Below, piece after piece: positions 51,191 through 60,201 of a stretch of DNA of 64,000 bases. The position numbers and the translations under genes were made by a program. The stretch is from assembly GCF_003253485.1 (NCBI RefSeq), contig NZ_QKTX01000009.1, positions 62,001-126,000 of the forward strand, given 5' to 3'. The notes under the pieces are model-generated. The model made no database searches. It saw nothing but the letters and a program-made list of their open reading frames with translations, and was not told the DNA's origin. The DNA comes from Algoriphagus aquaeductus (GTDB lineage Bacteria > Bacteroidota > Bacteroidia > Cytophagales > Cyclobacteriaceae). Position 1 is the stretch's first letter, and each line of letters starts with the position of its first letter.

Positions 51191-51976
51191 ATGAAGCAAC
51201 CAGAATTGGGCAAGAAAATCTCAGAACTGAGAAAAGCCAAAGGGCTCACGCAAGAGGAACTCGTCGAAAAATGCAACCTGAATGTCCGCACCATTCAGCG
51301 GATCGAAGCAGGAGAAGTGACTCCGAGAAGTTACACGGTCAAGGCGCTCTTTGAGGCTTTGGATTATCAATGGGAAGAAATCAGAACCGGATTTGCGGAT
51401 GAGGAAAAGAAAATCCCGGGATATCTTTATCTGGCGTTTGCAGCTGGAGTACTTTATTTTTTCCTCGCCTTTTTTGAGATCGGTTGGGAATATGAATGGA
51501 TAGAGCAGGGAAATGTTGAAAACCCATCTGCCTTTGCTTGGATCAAGGTCGGCACCTTTTTGACCTATATCGCCTTTTTGGGCGGTTGGATTGCCTTGAT
51601 GAAGTTTTTTCCCAACCCATTTCTGAAGATTGCCCTCTGGGTGATGATGGGAATGAATGTGATTTGGTATCCGGTGGATCTATTTGCGCTTTTTTCAGAT
51701 GGCTTGGACATCCAAGATTATTACTTGGTGAAGTTGAGTTCTTTTGGATTCGGCTATGCACTGATGGGGGCGGGCTACTTGATGTACAAAAAATTGTGGT
51801 CTCATATTCCGCAAGTTATCGGTGCCTTGGGAGTCATCGCAGGGATTTTGGTTTTCTCCGGAATCGGCGTGATTTTCGGCTTAATTCCGCTGACTTTATT
51901 CGAGATCGGTCAGTTGGGATTGATGATTTGGGCTATCAACAACCTCGGGAGAAGCAGTTCTCCCGATAGTTTTTAA
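51191..51976 (+). CDS. XRE-family membrane-bound transcriptional regulator
   Basis: A protein of about 261 residues from ATG 51191 (MKQPELGKKISEL). The N-terminal helix-turn-helix (about 5-60, LRKAKGLTQEELVEKCNLNVR; GEVTPRSYTVKALFEAL) is followed by about six transmembrane segments covering most of the rest (LAFAAGVLYFFLAFF, FLTYIAFLGGWIALM, VMMGMNVIWYPVDLF, and more). A repressor or activator tethered to the membrane is implied. The signal is unknown. Confidence 0.85.
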   Translation: MKQPELGKKISELRKAKGLTQEELVEKCNLNVRTIQRIEAGEVTPRSYTVKALFEALDYQWEEIRTGFADEEKKIPGYLYLAFAAGVLYFFLAFFEIGWEYEWIEQGNVENPSAFAWIKVGTFLTYIAFLGGWIALMKFFPNPFLKIALWVMMGMNVIWYPVDLFALFSDGLDIQDYYLVKLSSFGFGYALMGAGYLMYKKLWSHIPQVIGALGVIAGILVFSGIGVIFGLIPLTLFEIGQLGLMIWAINNLGRSSSPDSF

Positions 51977-52203
51977 AGTTTTCTGACCATGAAGAGAATT
52001 AAGATTCTGATTTTTTCAAAGGGCTCCGAGATTCCAAAAATTCTCTAATCCTCAACTCCGCTTTTTCTTGATTGCCCAAACGAGGTCAAAGCAAGTTTTT
52101 TTATTCTGATCTTTTCTCGTCTTTTGGATAGCTGTCATTGAAACATGCCTTATTTCAGAGTTTCACCTATAAAAAGAAGAAAAAGGTATGGCAAACCATT
52201 ATT

Positions 52204-52740
52204 CTAATCCAATGTAATTACCAGATTTGGATTTGCTTTTTTAAGCTCATTTACATCGGTTGAGTCTACCTTGTTTCCAAAAAGCGCTAAATACTTCAGG
52301 TTTTTTAGTTCTTTGAGTTTGCCAATCTCTTTCGAAATGGCCAGTTTATTCATTGCCAAGTTCAAACTGTCGAGATGCTGAAGTTGACCAAAATTGTCGG
52401 GCAGTTCTTTTAAATCAAGGCCGACCAGTCCGAGATTTTGAAGATTCGTCAGCGCTCCAAGTTCTTTTGGTAATTTTCGAAAGGGAGGAACTTCAGTCAT
52501 TTGCTCCAGCTCGCTCGCTGGGGGATAAACAGCCCAGCCTCCCGTGCTGTCCTTGGTGATGTACAAGGACTTTGCCTTTTTCAATTTGCCAATTTCGCTG
52601 GGTACACTGTCAAGATTAAATTGACTCAGGTAGATCACTGCAATTTCTTTGTTGGCAAAGCTGTCAAACAGCTCCGTTTCCTTTTCAGTAGTGGTGCAGC
52701 CAATCACTAAGACCGTCAGTGCTATAATTAAGTGTCTCAT
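52204..52740 (-). CDS. leucine-rich-repeat lipoprotein
   Basis: A 178-residue protein with a lipoprotein signal (hydrophobic 4-14, VIGC) and about four LRRs (LPKELGALTNLQNLGLVG; LPDNFGQLQHLDSLNLAMN; ISKEIGKLKELKNLKYLALFG). Start overlaps the end of menD by four bases, so it is the last gene of the menI-menF-menD operon. It is an unusual partner for menaquinone enzymes. Surface or periplasmic binding is likely but no ligand is known. Confidence 0.85.
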   Translation of the reverse strand: MRHLIIALTVLVIGCTTTEKETELFDSFANKEIAVIYLSQFNLDSVPSEIGKLKKAKSLYITKDSTGGWAVYPPASELEQMTEVPPFRKLPKELGALTNLQNLGLVGLDLKELPDNFGQLQHLDSLNLAMNKLAISKEIGKLKELKNLKYLALFGNKVDSTDVNELKKANPNLVITLD

Positions 52741-54425
52741 TTTTCTTGAATTGCTCTTTTAATGTGCGTTTTCACCTGCTTCAGGATCTCCGCATTTTTC
52801 GGACTGGAAGATTCTATTTCCAGGATTTTGGGTTTAAGACTTGGCTCGTAAAAGTTAGTCAGGGCTTTTTCCAATTCCTCCTGATTTTTTATCAACTGGT
52901 ATTCAAAACCAAACTCTGCCGCTAAATGGAATGCATTGAGTTTTTGTCTGGTTTCAAAAAACTCTTCCAATTCCGGCTGCTTGGCTGGGCCTTCGATCAG
53001 TCGGAATATTCCCCCGGCATGATTGTTCAGCATCACGATTCGCAGGTTAGGCATAGCGTAGTTGTGCCAAAAGGCATTTCTGTCGTAGAAAAACGCCATA
53101 TCTCCCGTGATCAAGGTTACCGGTTCTTTGGTGGTAAACGTGCATCCCACAGCCGTACTGTTGCTCCCGTCTATGCCGCTCGTACCTCGGTTGCAGATGA
53201 TCTCCTGATTTCGTTTCCCGAGAAAATTCACATAGCGCACCGCCATGGAATTGGCCAAGTGAATTTTGGAAAAGGGAGGAATTTTTTTCAATAGCGTGTG
53301 CAAAACTGAATATTCTCCAAATTCCACCGATTCAAAAGCTGGCGGTAAAGCGGCCTGAACTTTTTTCTCCAAACTCATCCATGCTTTCGCAAATTCACTT
53401 TCCTGAGTAGGTAGGTTTTGGGCAAGCCAAGTGAAAAAGCCTAAGGGAGAACAAGCCAAAATCCGGGTCAAGTGCTGAAAGGTGTCTTTGGCCTGACCAT
53501 CGGGCTGAATATGCCAATGGGATATTGCCTGCTTTCTGAGAAATTGCTTTAATGACTTCGAAATCAGCGATTTGCCAAATGAAATCACCAGATCCGGCGC
53601 CAATTCCCCGGGAAGATTTTCATTACCCAACCAATGATCATGAAGGCAAATGCTCTGCTCACCCTGAAGATTGGAAATGGTATCGGCCACGACCACCACG
53701 TTTTGGTTTTTGGAAAGCTGATCCAGTAAGGATTGAAGTGACGGATTCGGTTTTTGCTGACCAGGGATGATCATCAAGCGCTTCACCTCCTGAAGGCGGT
53801 TTTTGATGTGCTTCAGACTTTCCTCACTCAGTTGGGGCTGGCTGGTAACTGTGGTAAACTCTCGGGGTATTTCAGGGTATTCAAATTTTTCACCCTCGAT
53901 AGGATAAAATGGCTCCCGAAGCGGAATATTGATGTGAACAGGTCCAGCAGGAAATTGCCTGCTTAAGTTGATGGCTTCATTGACTATTCTGCCGGCATGC
54001 CAAACCTGGTCCTTTTGTTCAAAGGAATCCGGAAACCGGAAGGTCTTCTTGACATGTTTGCCGTAAACTTCCTCCTGAAAAATCGTTTGCCCATCCCACT
54101 GATCGATCCACTCAGCTGGTCGATCCGCAGTCAAAACCAATAAAGGAATCTGCTGAAAGAATGCCTCTGAAACCGCAGGAAAGTAATTCAAAGCCGCCGA
54201 ACCAGAAGTACAAACCAACACCACGGGCTGACCCAATTGCTGGGCCATGCCCAAGGCTATAAACCCCGCAGATCGCTCGTCGGAAATGGTCCGGGAGTGA
54301 ATCTCGGGATGCCGGACAAAAGCCAAAGTCAAGGGCGCACAGCGTGAACCCGGGGAAAGGATGGCGTTTTGAATTCCTTTTTTGGCACAGATGGCCACCA
54401 GATCGAGAATGGGCTGAATGATCAA
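52737..54425 (-). CDS. menD: 2-succinyl-5-enolpyruvyl-6-hydroxy-3-cyclohexene-1-carboxylate synthase MenD
   Basis: Thiamin-diphosphate enzyme joining isochorismate and 2-oxoglutarate, the first committed menaquinone step. The 562-residue chain has LSPGSRCAPLTLAF, ISDERSAGFIALGMA with the catalytic Glu, CTSGSAALNYFPAV, and the ThDP-binding TGDMAFFYDRNAFWH and NNHAGGIFRL. It overlaps menF by four bases upstream and the LRR gene by four downstream, so all are translationally coupled. Confidence 0.96.
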   Translation of the reverse strand: MIIQPILDLVAICAKKGIQNAILSPGSRCAPLTLAFVRHPEIHSRTISDERSAGFIALGMAQQLGQPVVLVCTSGSAALNYFPAVSEAFFQQIPLLVLTADRPAEWIDQWDGQTIFQEEVYGKHVKKTFRFPDSFEQKDQVWHAGRIVNEAINLSRQFPAGPVHINIPLREPFYPIEGEKFEYPEIPREFTTVTSQPQLSEESLKHIKNRLQEVKRLMIIPGQQKPNPSLQSLLDQLSKNQNVVVVADTISNLQGEQSICLHDHWLGNENLPGELAPDLVISFGKSLISKSLKQFLRKQAISHWHIQPDGQAKDTFQHLTRILACSPLGFFTWLAQNLPTQESEFAKAWMSLEKKVQAALPPAFESVEFGEYSVLHTLLKKIPPFSKIHLANSMAVRYVNFLGKRNQEIICNRGTSGIDGSNSTAVGCTFTTKEPVTLITGDMAFFYDRNAFWHNYAMPNLRIVMLNNHAGGIFRLIEGPAKQPELEEFFETRQKLNAFHLAAEFGFEYQLIKNQEELEKALTNFYEPSLKPKILEIESSSPKNAEILKQVKTHIKRAIQEK

Positions 54426-55636
54426 GCGATTGGGTTTTTGATGAATTTGCCGATGATTTCACACTTCATTTCGGTCTCTTCCCATTCTTTTTCCGGATCG
54501 GAATCCTCTGTGACTCCCGCACCGGCGAAGAGAATCACTTCATTTTCCTGGAAATTTGCCGTGCGTAGGTTGACATAAATCGAGGTTTCTGATTCGATAT
54601 TGACAGGTCCCAGGAATCCTGCAAAAAAGCTTCTGTCAAAGCTTTCATGTTCTTGTAAAAATTCATGGGCCTCTTTTCTGGGCATTCCGCAAACCGCCGA
54701 GGTCGGGTGTAATAAGTCGAGCATGACCGACCCCAATTGAGGAAATCCGGTGGCTTTCATATTCACTTTAAAATCCGACCTGAGATGAAGCAGATTTCCG
54801 GCCATGACTGTTTTTGGCCCATGTTCTTCATATTCCCTGAGTCGTATTTTCTTAAAGCAATCGACAATGTAGCGGCTGACCAAGGCTTGTTCCTCTATTT
54901 CTTTTTGGGTCCAGGCGGCTGACTTCATGGGATTCTCTCCTTTTGCAGGTTGGGTACCGGCAAGGGCCATGGTGTAAAAAAAGTCTCCTTTGGTTTCGAT
55001 CAGTACTTCCGGAGTCGCTCCCATCCAAGTACCTACCTGTGGGATATGGAAGAAGTTGACAAAGGAATTGGGGTAAGAATGGAGGAGGGTCAAGAAAGTT
55101 CTGGCCAAGTCAAATCCTTCAGGCAGGGCTACTTTTTTGGTCCGGGCGGGAACAATTTTTTCCAATTCCCCACGGGAAATGGCATCAATTCCGAGATTGA
55201 CCAGTTGTAAAAACGCCTCTTTTTCGGTTCCATGTACTGGATTGCTTTTGTCCAATACGGACTTCTGACGCAACAGACTTTCAATCTTCTGAGAATTATT
55301 TTGATCAGAATTCAGACTTGATTGGATCCAAATCGGAAGGTCTTCCGAATAAAGTGGCTCAGCTAAATTGAACTTGAAGTATTGACTAGCTCGAATGAAG
55401 AAAGCTTTTTTGTCCTCCTGATCTGCGAAAGGATGAACCACGAATCCTTGAGGCAACTCTTCCAAGTTTAGGCCTAACCGAAGTGCGGAATAAGAATCGT
55501 CTAAGATAAATTCTAAGGTTTGTGTCTTAGGTTTTCGCCATAGGGCAAAAGAACCACCTGAATTCAATCCATTTAGCAAAAGCAGGTTAACAGCTTCCTC
55601 TTGGGCAATCGAAGTAATTGTCTCCGTTAAATTCAT
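54422..55636 (-). CDS. menF: isochorismate synthase MenF
   Basis: Chorismate-binding enzyme converting chorismate to isochorismate for menaquinone. The 404-residue chain shows EKIVPARTKKV, WMGATPEVLIETKG, ALAGTQPAK, HPTSAVCGMPRKEAHEFL, and ILFAGAGVTEDSDPEKEWEET, all typical of the C-terminal domain with Mg-binding Glu residues. Siderophore pathways use the same enzyme, but the coupled menD settles the pathway. Confidence 0.95.
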   Translation of the reverse strand: MNLTETITSIAQEEAVNLLLLNGLNSGGSFALWRKPKTQTLEFILDDSYSALRLGLNLEELPQGFVVHPFADQEDKKAFFIRASQYFKFNLAEPLYSEDLPIWIQSSLNSDQNNSQKIESLLRQKSVLDKSNPVHGTEKEAFLQLVNLGIDAISRGELEKIVPARTKKVALPEGFDLARTFLTLLHSYPNSFVNFFHIPQVGTWMGATPEVLIETKGDFFYTMALAGTQPAKGENPMKSAAWTQKEIEEQALVSRYIVDCFKKIRLREYEEHGPKTVMAGNLLHLRSDFKVNMKATGFPQLGSVMLDLLHPTSAVCGMPRKEAHEFLQEHESFDRSFFAGFLGPVNIESETSIYVNLRTANFQENEVILFAGAGVTEDSDPEKEWEETEMKCEIIGKFIKNPIA

Positions 55637-56055
55637 TTTTTATCCAAAATCGCCATGGTAATCCGGCTGATGCAGCACAGTTGGTCGGCTTCGTTGTAAA
55701 TTTTTATTTCCCACACCTGGGTGGATTTACCCAAATGCACCGGTTTGGCAATGCCTCTTACCTTTCCTTCCCTGACTGCTTTGAGATGGTTTGCGTTGAT
55801 TTCCAAGCCTACACAAACTTGCTTTTCCAAATCCAAGGTCAAAGAAGAGGATACACTTCCCAAGGTCTCTGCCAATGCCACACTGGCACCTCCGTGTAAC
55901 AAGCCATAGGGTTGGATGGTTCGATGATCTACCGGCATTGTTGCCTCCAGGAAATCGTCCCCGATAGCAGTATACTGGATGCCCAAGTGGTCCACCATGG
56001 ATTGACGTCTTGGTGTATTCAGTTGCTCTAAGGTGGGTTTGGTAACAAAAACCAT
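55633..56055 (-). CDS. menI: hotdog-fold thioesterase, probable DHNA-CoA thioesterase
   Basis: A 140-residue hotdog protein with LLHGGASVALAETLGS and INANHLKAVREGKVRGIAK, as in PaaI/YbgC/MenI-like thioesterases. In menaquinone synthesis it would hydrolyse 1,4-dihydroxy-2-naphthoyl-CoA after MenB. It is the first gene of the men operon and overlaps menF by four bases, which supports this role. PaaI-type thioesterase is the alternative by sequence alone. Confidence 0.88.
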   Translation of the reverse strand: MVFVTKPTLEQLNTPRRQSMVDHLGIQYTAIGDDFLEATMPVDHRTIQPYGLLHGGASVALAETLGSVSSSLTLDLEKQVCVGLEINANHLKAVREGKVRGIAKPVHLGKSTQVWEIKIYNEADQLCCISRITMAILDKK

Positions 56056-56093
56056 TAAAATCTGGGCTAAATGAAGTTTATTTGGGCTTTGGA

Positions 56094-56101
56094 CAAAAAT
56101 A
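56094..56101 (-). promoter_or_regulatory. candidate -7 box for the men operon
   Basis: On the minus strand this reads TATTTTTG, an exact TAnnTTTG match, 39 bases ahead of the menI ATG. No strong -33 partner is visible. Confidence 0.4.
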
Positions 56102-56108
56102 AAGAAAC

Positions 56109-56738
56109 TTGAACCGAAAAAAAATTTACCTCGTCAGACACGGGCAGACAGATTTTAATCTTCAGGGAGTTGTACAGGGTAGTGGGATAGACGCGCCGAT
56201 CAATGCGACAGGAAGTGCCCAGGCAGCTGCATTTTTTGAAGCCTATAAGGAAGTTTCCTTTGATCAGATTTATCACACAGCATTGATCAGAACCAAGCAA
56301 TCTGTTCAGCAATTTATTGACTTGGGAATTCCCACCAGGGCATTGTCAGAACTGAATGAGATTTCATGGGGAGATTACGAGGGTACACCGATGACTCCCG
56401 AAGAGGGGGAATACTACCGACATATGCTCCATCAGTGGCAGCAGGGAAATCTGGATTATGCCATCGCAGGCGGGGAAAGTCCCAACACTGTTGCTGTCAG
56501 GATGAAGCGGGGAATAAATATTGTCCTTTCCGGACCGGGTGAAACAATCCTGGTTTGCATGCACGGACGTGCGATGAGGATTTTCTTGAGCCTGATTCTA
56601 AATACTGACCTAAGGGATATGGATCAGTATGAACACAATAATCTCTGTCTGTATTTATTGGAACAATCTGAAGAAGGGGTATTCGAGGTGAAAAAATTCA
56701 ATGACCAGGAACATCTCAAGGCATTGAAGCCGATTTAG
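56109..56738 (+). CDS. histidine phosphatase-family protein
   Basis: A 209-residue phosphoglycerate-mutase-fold enzyme. The start is TTG 56109, the only choice since a stop lies three codons upstream and the motif YLVRHGQT follows at once. Catalytic residues are His11 (RHG), Glu84 (ELNEISWGDYEG) and His152 (CMHGRAM). Such enzymes dephosphorylate sugars, nucleotides or proteins, and no substrate is evident. It is divergent from menI, and its 3' end overlaps the convergent gene by 23 bases. Confidence 0.88.
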   Translation: MNRKKIYLVRHGQTDFNLQGVVQGSGIDAPINATGSAQAAAFFEAYKEVSFDQIYHTALIRTKQSVQQFIDLGIPTRALSELNEISWGDYEGTPMTPEEGEYYRHMLHQWQQGNLDYAIAGGESPNTVAVRMKRGINIVLSGPGETILVCMHGRAMRIFLSLILNTDLRDMDQYEHNNLCLYLLEQSEEGVFEVKKFNDQEHLKALKPI

Positions 56739-57138
56739 CGGTTTTTTGTGTTTTCTTTTTTTGAGAGAGTTCCGCTTCGTACATCGCGAGATAAGACTGA
56801 TAGAGGGATTTGTTTTCAGATAAGTCAAAAAGACGAAAAGCTAAATTTTGGAGTTGAATCTTGGACCCATCTCCAAGGTCAACCAGAAACTCTCCCAAAA
56901 AACACTCGTCAAAATCACAGGAGGGGATTTCGATCAGAAGCGCCAATTCGGAATTGCCGTCGTAGGTTTTGGTCGAGAAAAATGATGAAAACTGAGATTC
57001 TATTTCCTTTAAGTTAGTCTTATGAGTTCGGAGCTCTTTTACCTTGAAAAGGGCCAAGAAAGTCTTGGAATCAGGATCTTTGCTAAATCCTGTCAGGGAG
57101 AGTGTCAAGAGAAATAAAAGTGTTACTAACTTTTTCAT
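56716..57138 (-). CDS. secreted protein of unknown function
   Basis: A protein of about 140 residues. I start at ATG 57138 because a signal peptide follows (MKKLVTLLFLLTLSLTGFS), rather than at an upstream in-frame start that would add 31 residues. The mature part is Lys/Glu-rich with a possible Cys pair (SCDFDECF), and ends with a highly basic tail (KKKTQKTAKSA). No family is recognised. Its last bases overlap the convergent phosphatase gene. Confidence 0.7.
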   Translation of the reverse strand: MKKLVTLLFLLTLSLTGFSKDPDSKTFLALFKVKELRTHKTNLKEIESQFSSFFSTKTYDGNSELALLIEIPSCDFDECFLGEFLVDLGDGSKIQLQNLAFRLFDLSENKSLYQSYLAMYEAELSQKKKTQKTAKSASMP

Positions 57139-57194
57139 AGCTGACAATTTACCAATAAAAGTCAGAAAAAGTAAAAATTGTTTGGGCATAAAAA

Positions 57195-57220
57195 AAATCT
57201 CCGAGTTCTCGGAGATTTTA
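57195..57220 (-). terminator. terminator of the zinc-ribbon gene
   Basis: aaatctccgag (57195-57205) pairs with ctcggagattt (57208-57218) just past the stop of the minus-strand gene; the A run on the left gives the U tract. Confidence 0.8.
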
Positions 57221-57236
57221 TGGGAATACAAAGTTG

Positions 57237-58007
57237 TTAGGCTTTGCTTGTTCTTCTTTTTGCTTTTACAGTGTCGTCTTCCACTTCATCCTCAACTCCT
57301 GCGAGTATTCTTCCGCAATGCTCACAAACGATCAGCTTTTTCTTTTCACGGATATCGGCTTGTCTCTGAGGAGGAACTGTGTTGAAGCAACCTCCGCAAG
57401 CTCCTCTTTTTACCATCACTACCGCAAGACCGTTTTTCGCATTGGTTCTGATTTTGGAGTAGGACTTGATTAGTCTTTCTTCTACTTTCTTGCTGGCTTT
57501 TTCTCTTTCTGCCTGAAGTTTGGATTCTTCGGATTCGCTTTCAGAAACGATAGTCGAGAGTTCGTCTTTTTTGAGGTCCAGATCTTTCTGACGATCCTTC
57601 ATCAGATTGTTGAGTTCCTCCAAGTCTGCCTTTTTGGCGTCTATCTTTACACCTGTTTCTGCTATTTTCTTTTTGGAAACTTGGATTTCCAAATCCTGCA
57701 GTTCAAGTTCTTTGGTGATTGCGTCGTACTCACGGTTATTTCGGACATTCATTTGCTGATCTTGATACTTTTTGATCAGCTTTTCAGATTCCTTAATGTT
57801 TTCTTTGTACCGCTTGATGTCTTCCTCAAAAACCTCAATATCTCTCTTGAATTTTTCGAGGCGGGTTTCGTAGCCTGCTATCTCGTCTTCGAGGTCCTGT
57901 ACCTCTTCAGGAAGGGCTCCTCTTACTTTAATGATGGCATCTAGTCTAGAATCTATAAGTTGAAGGTTGTAGATAGCTTCGAGTTTCTGTGCTACTGTAC
58001 TTTCCAT
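57237..58007 (-). CDS. coiled-coil C4-type zinc-ribbon protein
   Basis: A 256-residue protein of the zf-RING_7/DUF164 type: a long charged coiled coil (about 20-180, recurring Lys/Glu heptads) and a C-terminal zinc ribbon made of GACGGCF and VCEHCGRIL. Members are often encoded with Nif3-like proteins, as here (four bases after the Nif3 stop). They are thought to bind nucleic acid, but the biochemistry is uncertain. Confidence 0.9.
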   Translation of the reverse strand: MESTVAQKLEAIYNLQLIDSRLDAIIKVRGALPEEVQDLEDEIAGYETRLEKFKRDIEVFEEDIKRYKENIKESEKLIKKYQDQQMNVRNNREYDAITKELELQDLEIQVSKKKIAETGVKIDAKKADLEELNNLMKDRQKDLDLKKDELSTIVSESESEESKLQAEREKASKKVEERLIKSYSKIRTNAKNGLAVVMVKRGACGGCFNTVPPQRQADIREKKKLIVCEHCGRILAGVEDEVEDDTVKAKRRTSKA

Positions 58008-58010
58008 GTA

Positions 58011-59111
58011 CTATCGGTAGGATGTGGGATTAGTAACTACTTTTGTCAAATAGAGTGCAATATTAGGAAAATTTTGTGACAAAAGTTCGGCTAATAAATC
58101 TTTTGTGAAAATTTCACTCTCATAATGACCGATATCACAAAGCACCAGTTGGCCATCTGCATCAAAGAATTCGTGGTACTTGATGTCAGAGGTAATGAAT
58201 ACATCGGCTTGTGCCTTTTTAGCTTCAGGCAATAGGAAAATACCGGCTCCTCCGCATACGGCGACCTTTTTTATAGGCCTATCAATCCGTGGAGTATGCT
58301 TAAAATGCCTGAGGTTCATGCGCTCCTTGAGATGTTCGAAAAAATCTTCTTCTGAAAGGGGATTTTCCAGAATCCCTATCATTCCTGCTCCCACTTCCTG
58401 ATGTTCATTTTCCAATACACTCAGGTAGTAGGCTACCTCCTCGTAAGGATGACTTTTTTTCATGGCGGCAATTACCCTTTGACTCAGGTGGTTGGGTAAA
58501 ATGACCTCAATTCTGGTTTCTGGTTCCTGTTGGGGAATACCCCTACTGCCGATATGGGGATTTGCCTTTTCTGAGGGGGTAAAGGTCCCAACTCCTTCCA
58601 CCTGGAAAGAGCAATCTTTGTATTCACCTATCTGGCCGGCTCCTGCATCAAAAATTGCCTTTAGCACATTTTCTTTGTCTTTGGCAGGTACAAAAAAGAC
58701 CAGTTTGCTCAGAAGTTGCTTTTTGGGTTGAAGGATCCGATTTTCCTTTAAACCCAAACGATCTGCAATTCTCTTGTTGACTCCGGTGGCCACATGATCC
58801 AAATTGGTGTGGATGGCATAAATCGCCATATCGGCCTTAATGGCTTTGATGATGGTCCGTTCTACGTAATTTTTTCCGGTCAGGCTTTTTAGACCTTTGA
58901 ATACGATAGGATGGTGGGCGATAATCAGATTGGCACCCAAGGCGATTGCCTCTTCCACCACTTGCTCGGTGCAGTCGAGGGTACAAAGCACACCGGTCAA
59001 TTCAGCGCTTCTATTTCCGCAAATTAATGTGGCATTGTCATAGCTTTCCTGATAGGCCGGCGGTGCATATTGCTCCAGAAAGGATAAGACATCCTGAATT
59101 CGGTATCCCAT
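58011..59111 (-). CDS. Nif3-like dinuclear metal-centre protein
   Basis: A 366-residue Nif3/YqfO-type protein. The N- and C-terminal Nif3 halves hold metal ligands in IIAHHPIVFKG and VAVCGGAGIFLLPEA, HYESEIF near the end; the middle (about 120-240) is the inserted YqfO domain (KLVFFVPAKDKENVLKAIFDAG, split). The family forms hexameric toroids with GTP cyclohydrolase-like folds, and its function is poorly known. It is co-transcribed with the zinc-ribbon gene. Confidence 0.92.
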   Translation of the reverse strand: MGYRIQDVLSFLEQYAPPAYQESYDNATLICGNRSAELTGVLCTLDCTEQVVEEAIALGANLIIAHHPIVFKGLKSLTGKNYVERTIIKAIKADMAIYAIHTNLDHVATGVNKRIADRLGLKENRILQPKKQLLSKLVFFVPAKDKENVLKAIFDAGAGQIGEYKDCSFQVEGVGTFTPSEKANPHIGSRGIPQQEPETRIEVILPNHLSQRVIAAMKKSHPYEEVAYYLSVLENEHQEVGAGMIGILENPLSEEDFFEHLKERMNLRHFKHTPRIDRPIKKVAVCGGAGIFLLPEAKKAQADVFITSDIKYHEFFDADGQLVLCDIGHYESEIFTKDLLAELLSQNFPNIALYLTKVVTNPTSYR

Positions 59112-59151
59112 ATTTTTTCTTTTCTTTGGTCAAAATTAGCAATTCTGCCCA

Positions 59152-60201
59152 ATGCCCTGGTACGGAGTGTTCCTTCTTCCTTTTGCTTTTCTTTTTCGTT
59201 GCATCACGGATGTTAGAAATATCCTCTTTGATTTGGGTTGGATCAGGAGCTATCAAAGTCCGATTCGAACATTAGTCGTAGGAAACCTTTCCGTAGGGGG
59301 AACGGGAAAGACTCCCATGGTGGAGTTTTTAATCGGTCATCTTCGAGAATCCCATGCCATAGCTTCCTTGAGTAGAGGGTATGGCAGGAGGTCCAAAGGT
59401 TTTTTACAGGCAAATCCAGGGAGTTCTGCGCAAGAGATCGGGGATGAGCCCTTGCAGATTTACGGGAAATTTGAAGAAGAGATCCCGGTATTTGTGGGAG
59501 AAGACCGCGTGAATGCCCTTCACATGATGGCACAGTCCCATCCTCAATTGGGTTTGGTGGTGTTGGATGATGCCTTTCAGCACCGAAGGCTGCAGCCAGA
59601 TTTCAGCATTATTCTGACTCCATATTCCAAACCTTTTTTCAAGGATTTTCTTTTGCCTTTGGGAAGGTTGAGAGAACGAAGAGGAAATGTGAAAAGAGCT
59701 GATATGGTCATCGTAACCAAAAGTCCAGAATTGTTGTCCCAATCGGAGCAAGAATCCTATTTGATTTCGATCCGAAAATATGCCTGTAGGGATATTCCTG
59801 TTTTTTTCTCCAAGATCGGATATGGAAAGCCGAAATGGATATGGGGAAAATCCACCGAATTTCATTCAAGAGTGGTATTGATCGCTGGATTGGCTGACAA
59901 TACCCTGTTTTGGAATTTTTGTAAAAGTAATTTTGAGGTATTGGAATTCGTTTCATTTGCTGACCATTACGATTACGGTCCAAAGGAAGCTCACCAAATT
60001 TTAGGCATTTGGAAAAAGCATCGCGATTCCAGTCCGGTATTCCTTACCACAGAAAAAGATGCTGTAAAACTAAAATCCTTGGCCGAACAGGAAAAATTGG
60101 AGGAAATTTCGATTTTTGCCCTGCCTATCCAGGTAAAATTTGAATCTGATGAACAGGAAAACTTGCTCCGCATCATTCGTGAAAAATTCATAGAAAAGTG
60201 A
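59152..60201 (+). CDS. lpxK: tetraacyldisaccharide 4'-kinase
   Basis: Inner-membrane kinase phosphorylating the lipid A precursor at the 4' position. The 349-residue chain has an N-terminal hydrophobic anchor (about 4-18), then a P-loop GNLSVGGTGKTP (about 44-55), SLSRGYGRRSKGF, VLDDAFQHRRLQPD, and a C-terminal DAVKLKSLAE. ATG 59152 lies 40 bases from the divergent Nif3 start. It overlaps the porin gene by four bases. Confidence 0.95.
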   Translation: MPWYGVFLLPFAFLFRCITDVRNILFDLGWIRSYQSPIRTLVVGNLSVGGTGKTPMVEFLIGHLRESHAIASLSRGYGRRSKGFLQANPGSSAQEIGDEPLQIYGKFEEEIPVFVGEDRVNALHMMAQSHPQLGLVVLDDAFQHRRLQPDFSIILTPYSKPFFKDFLLPLGRLRERRGNVKRADMVIVTKSPELLSQSEQESYLISIRKYACRDIPVFFSKIGYGKPKWIWGKSTEFHSRVVLIAGLADNTLFWNFCKSNFEVLEFVSFADHYDYGPKEAHQILGIWKKHRDSSPVFLTTEKDAVKLKSLAEQEKLEEISIFALPIQVKFESDEQENLLRIIREKFIEK

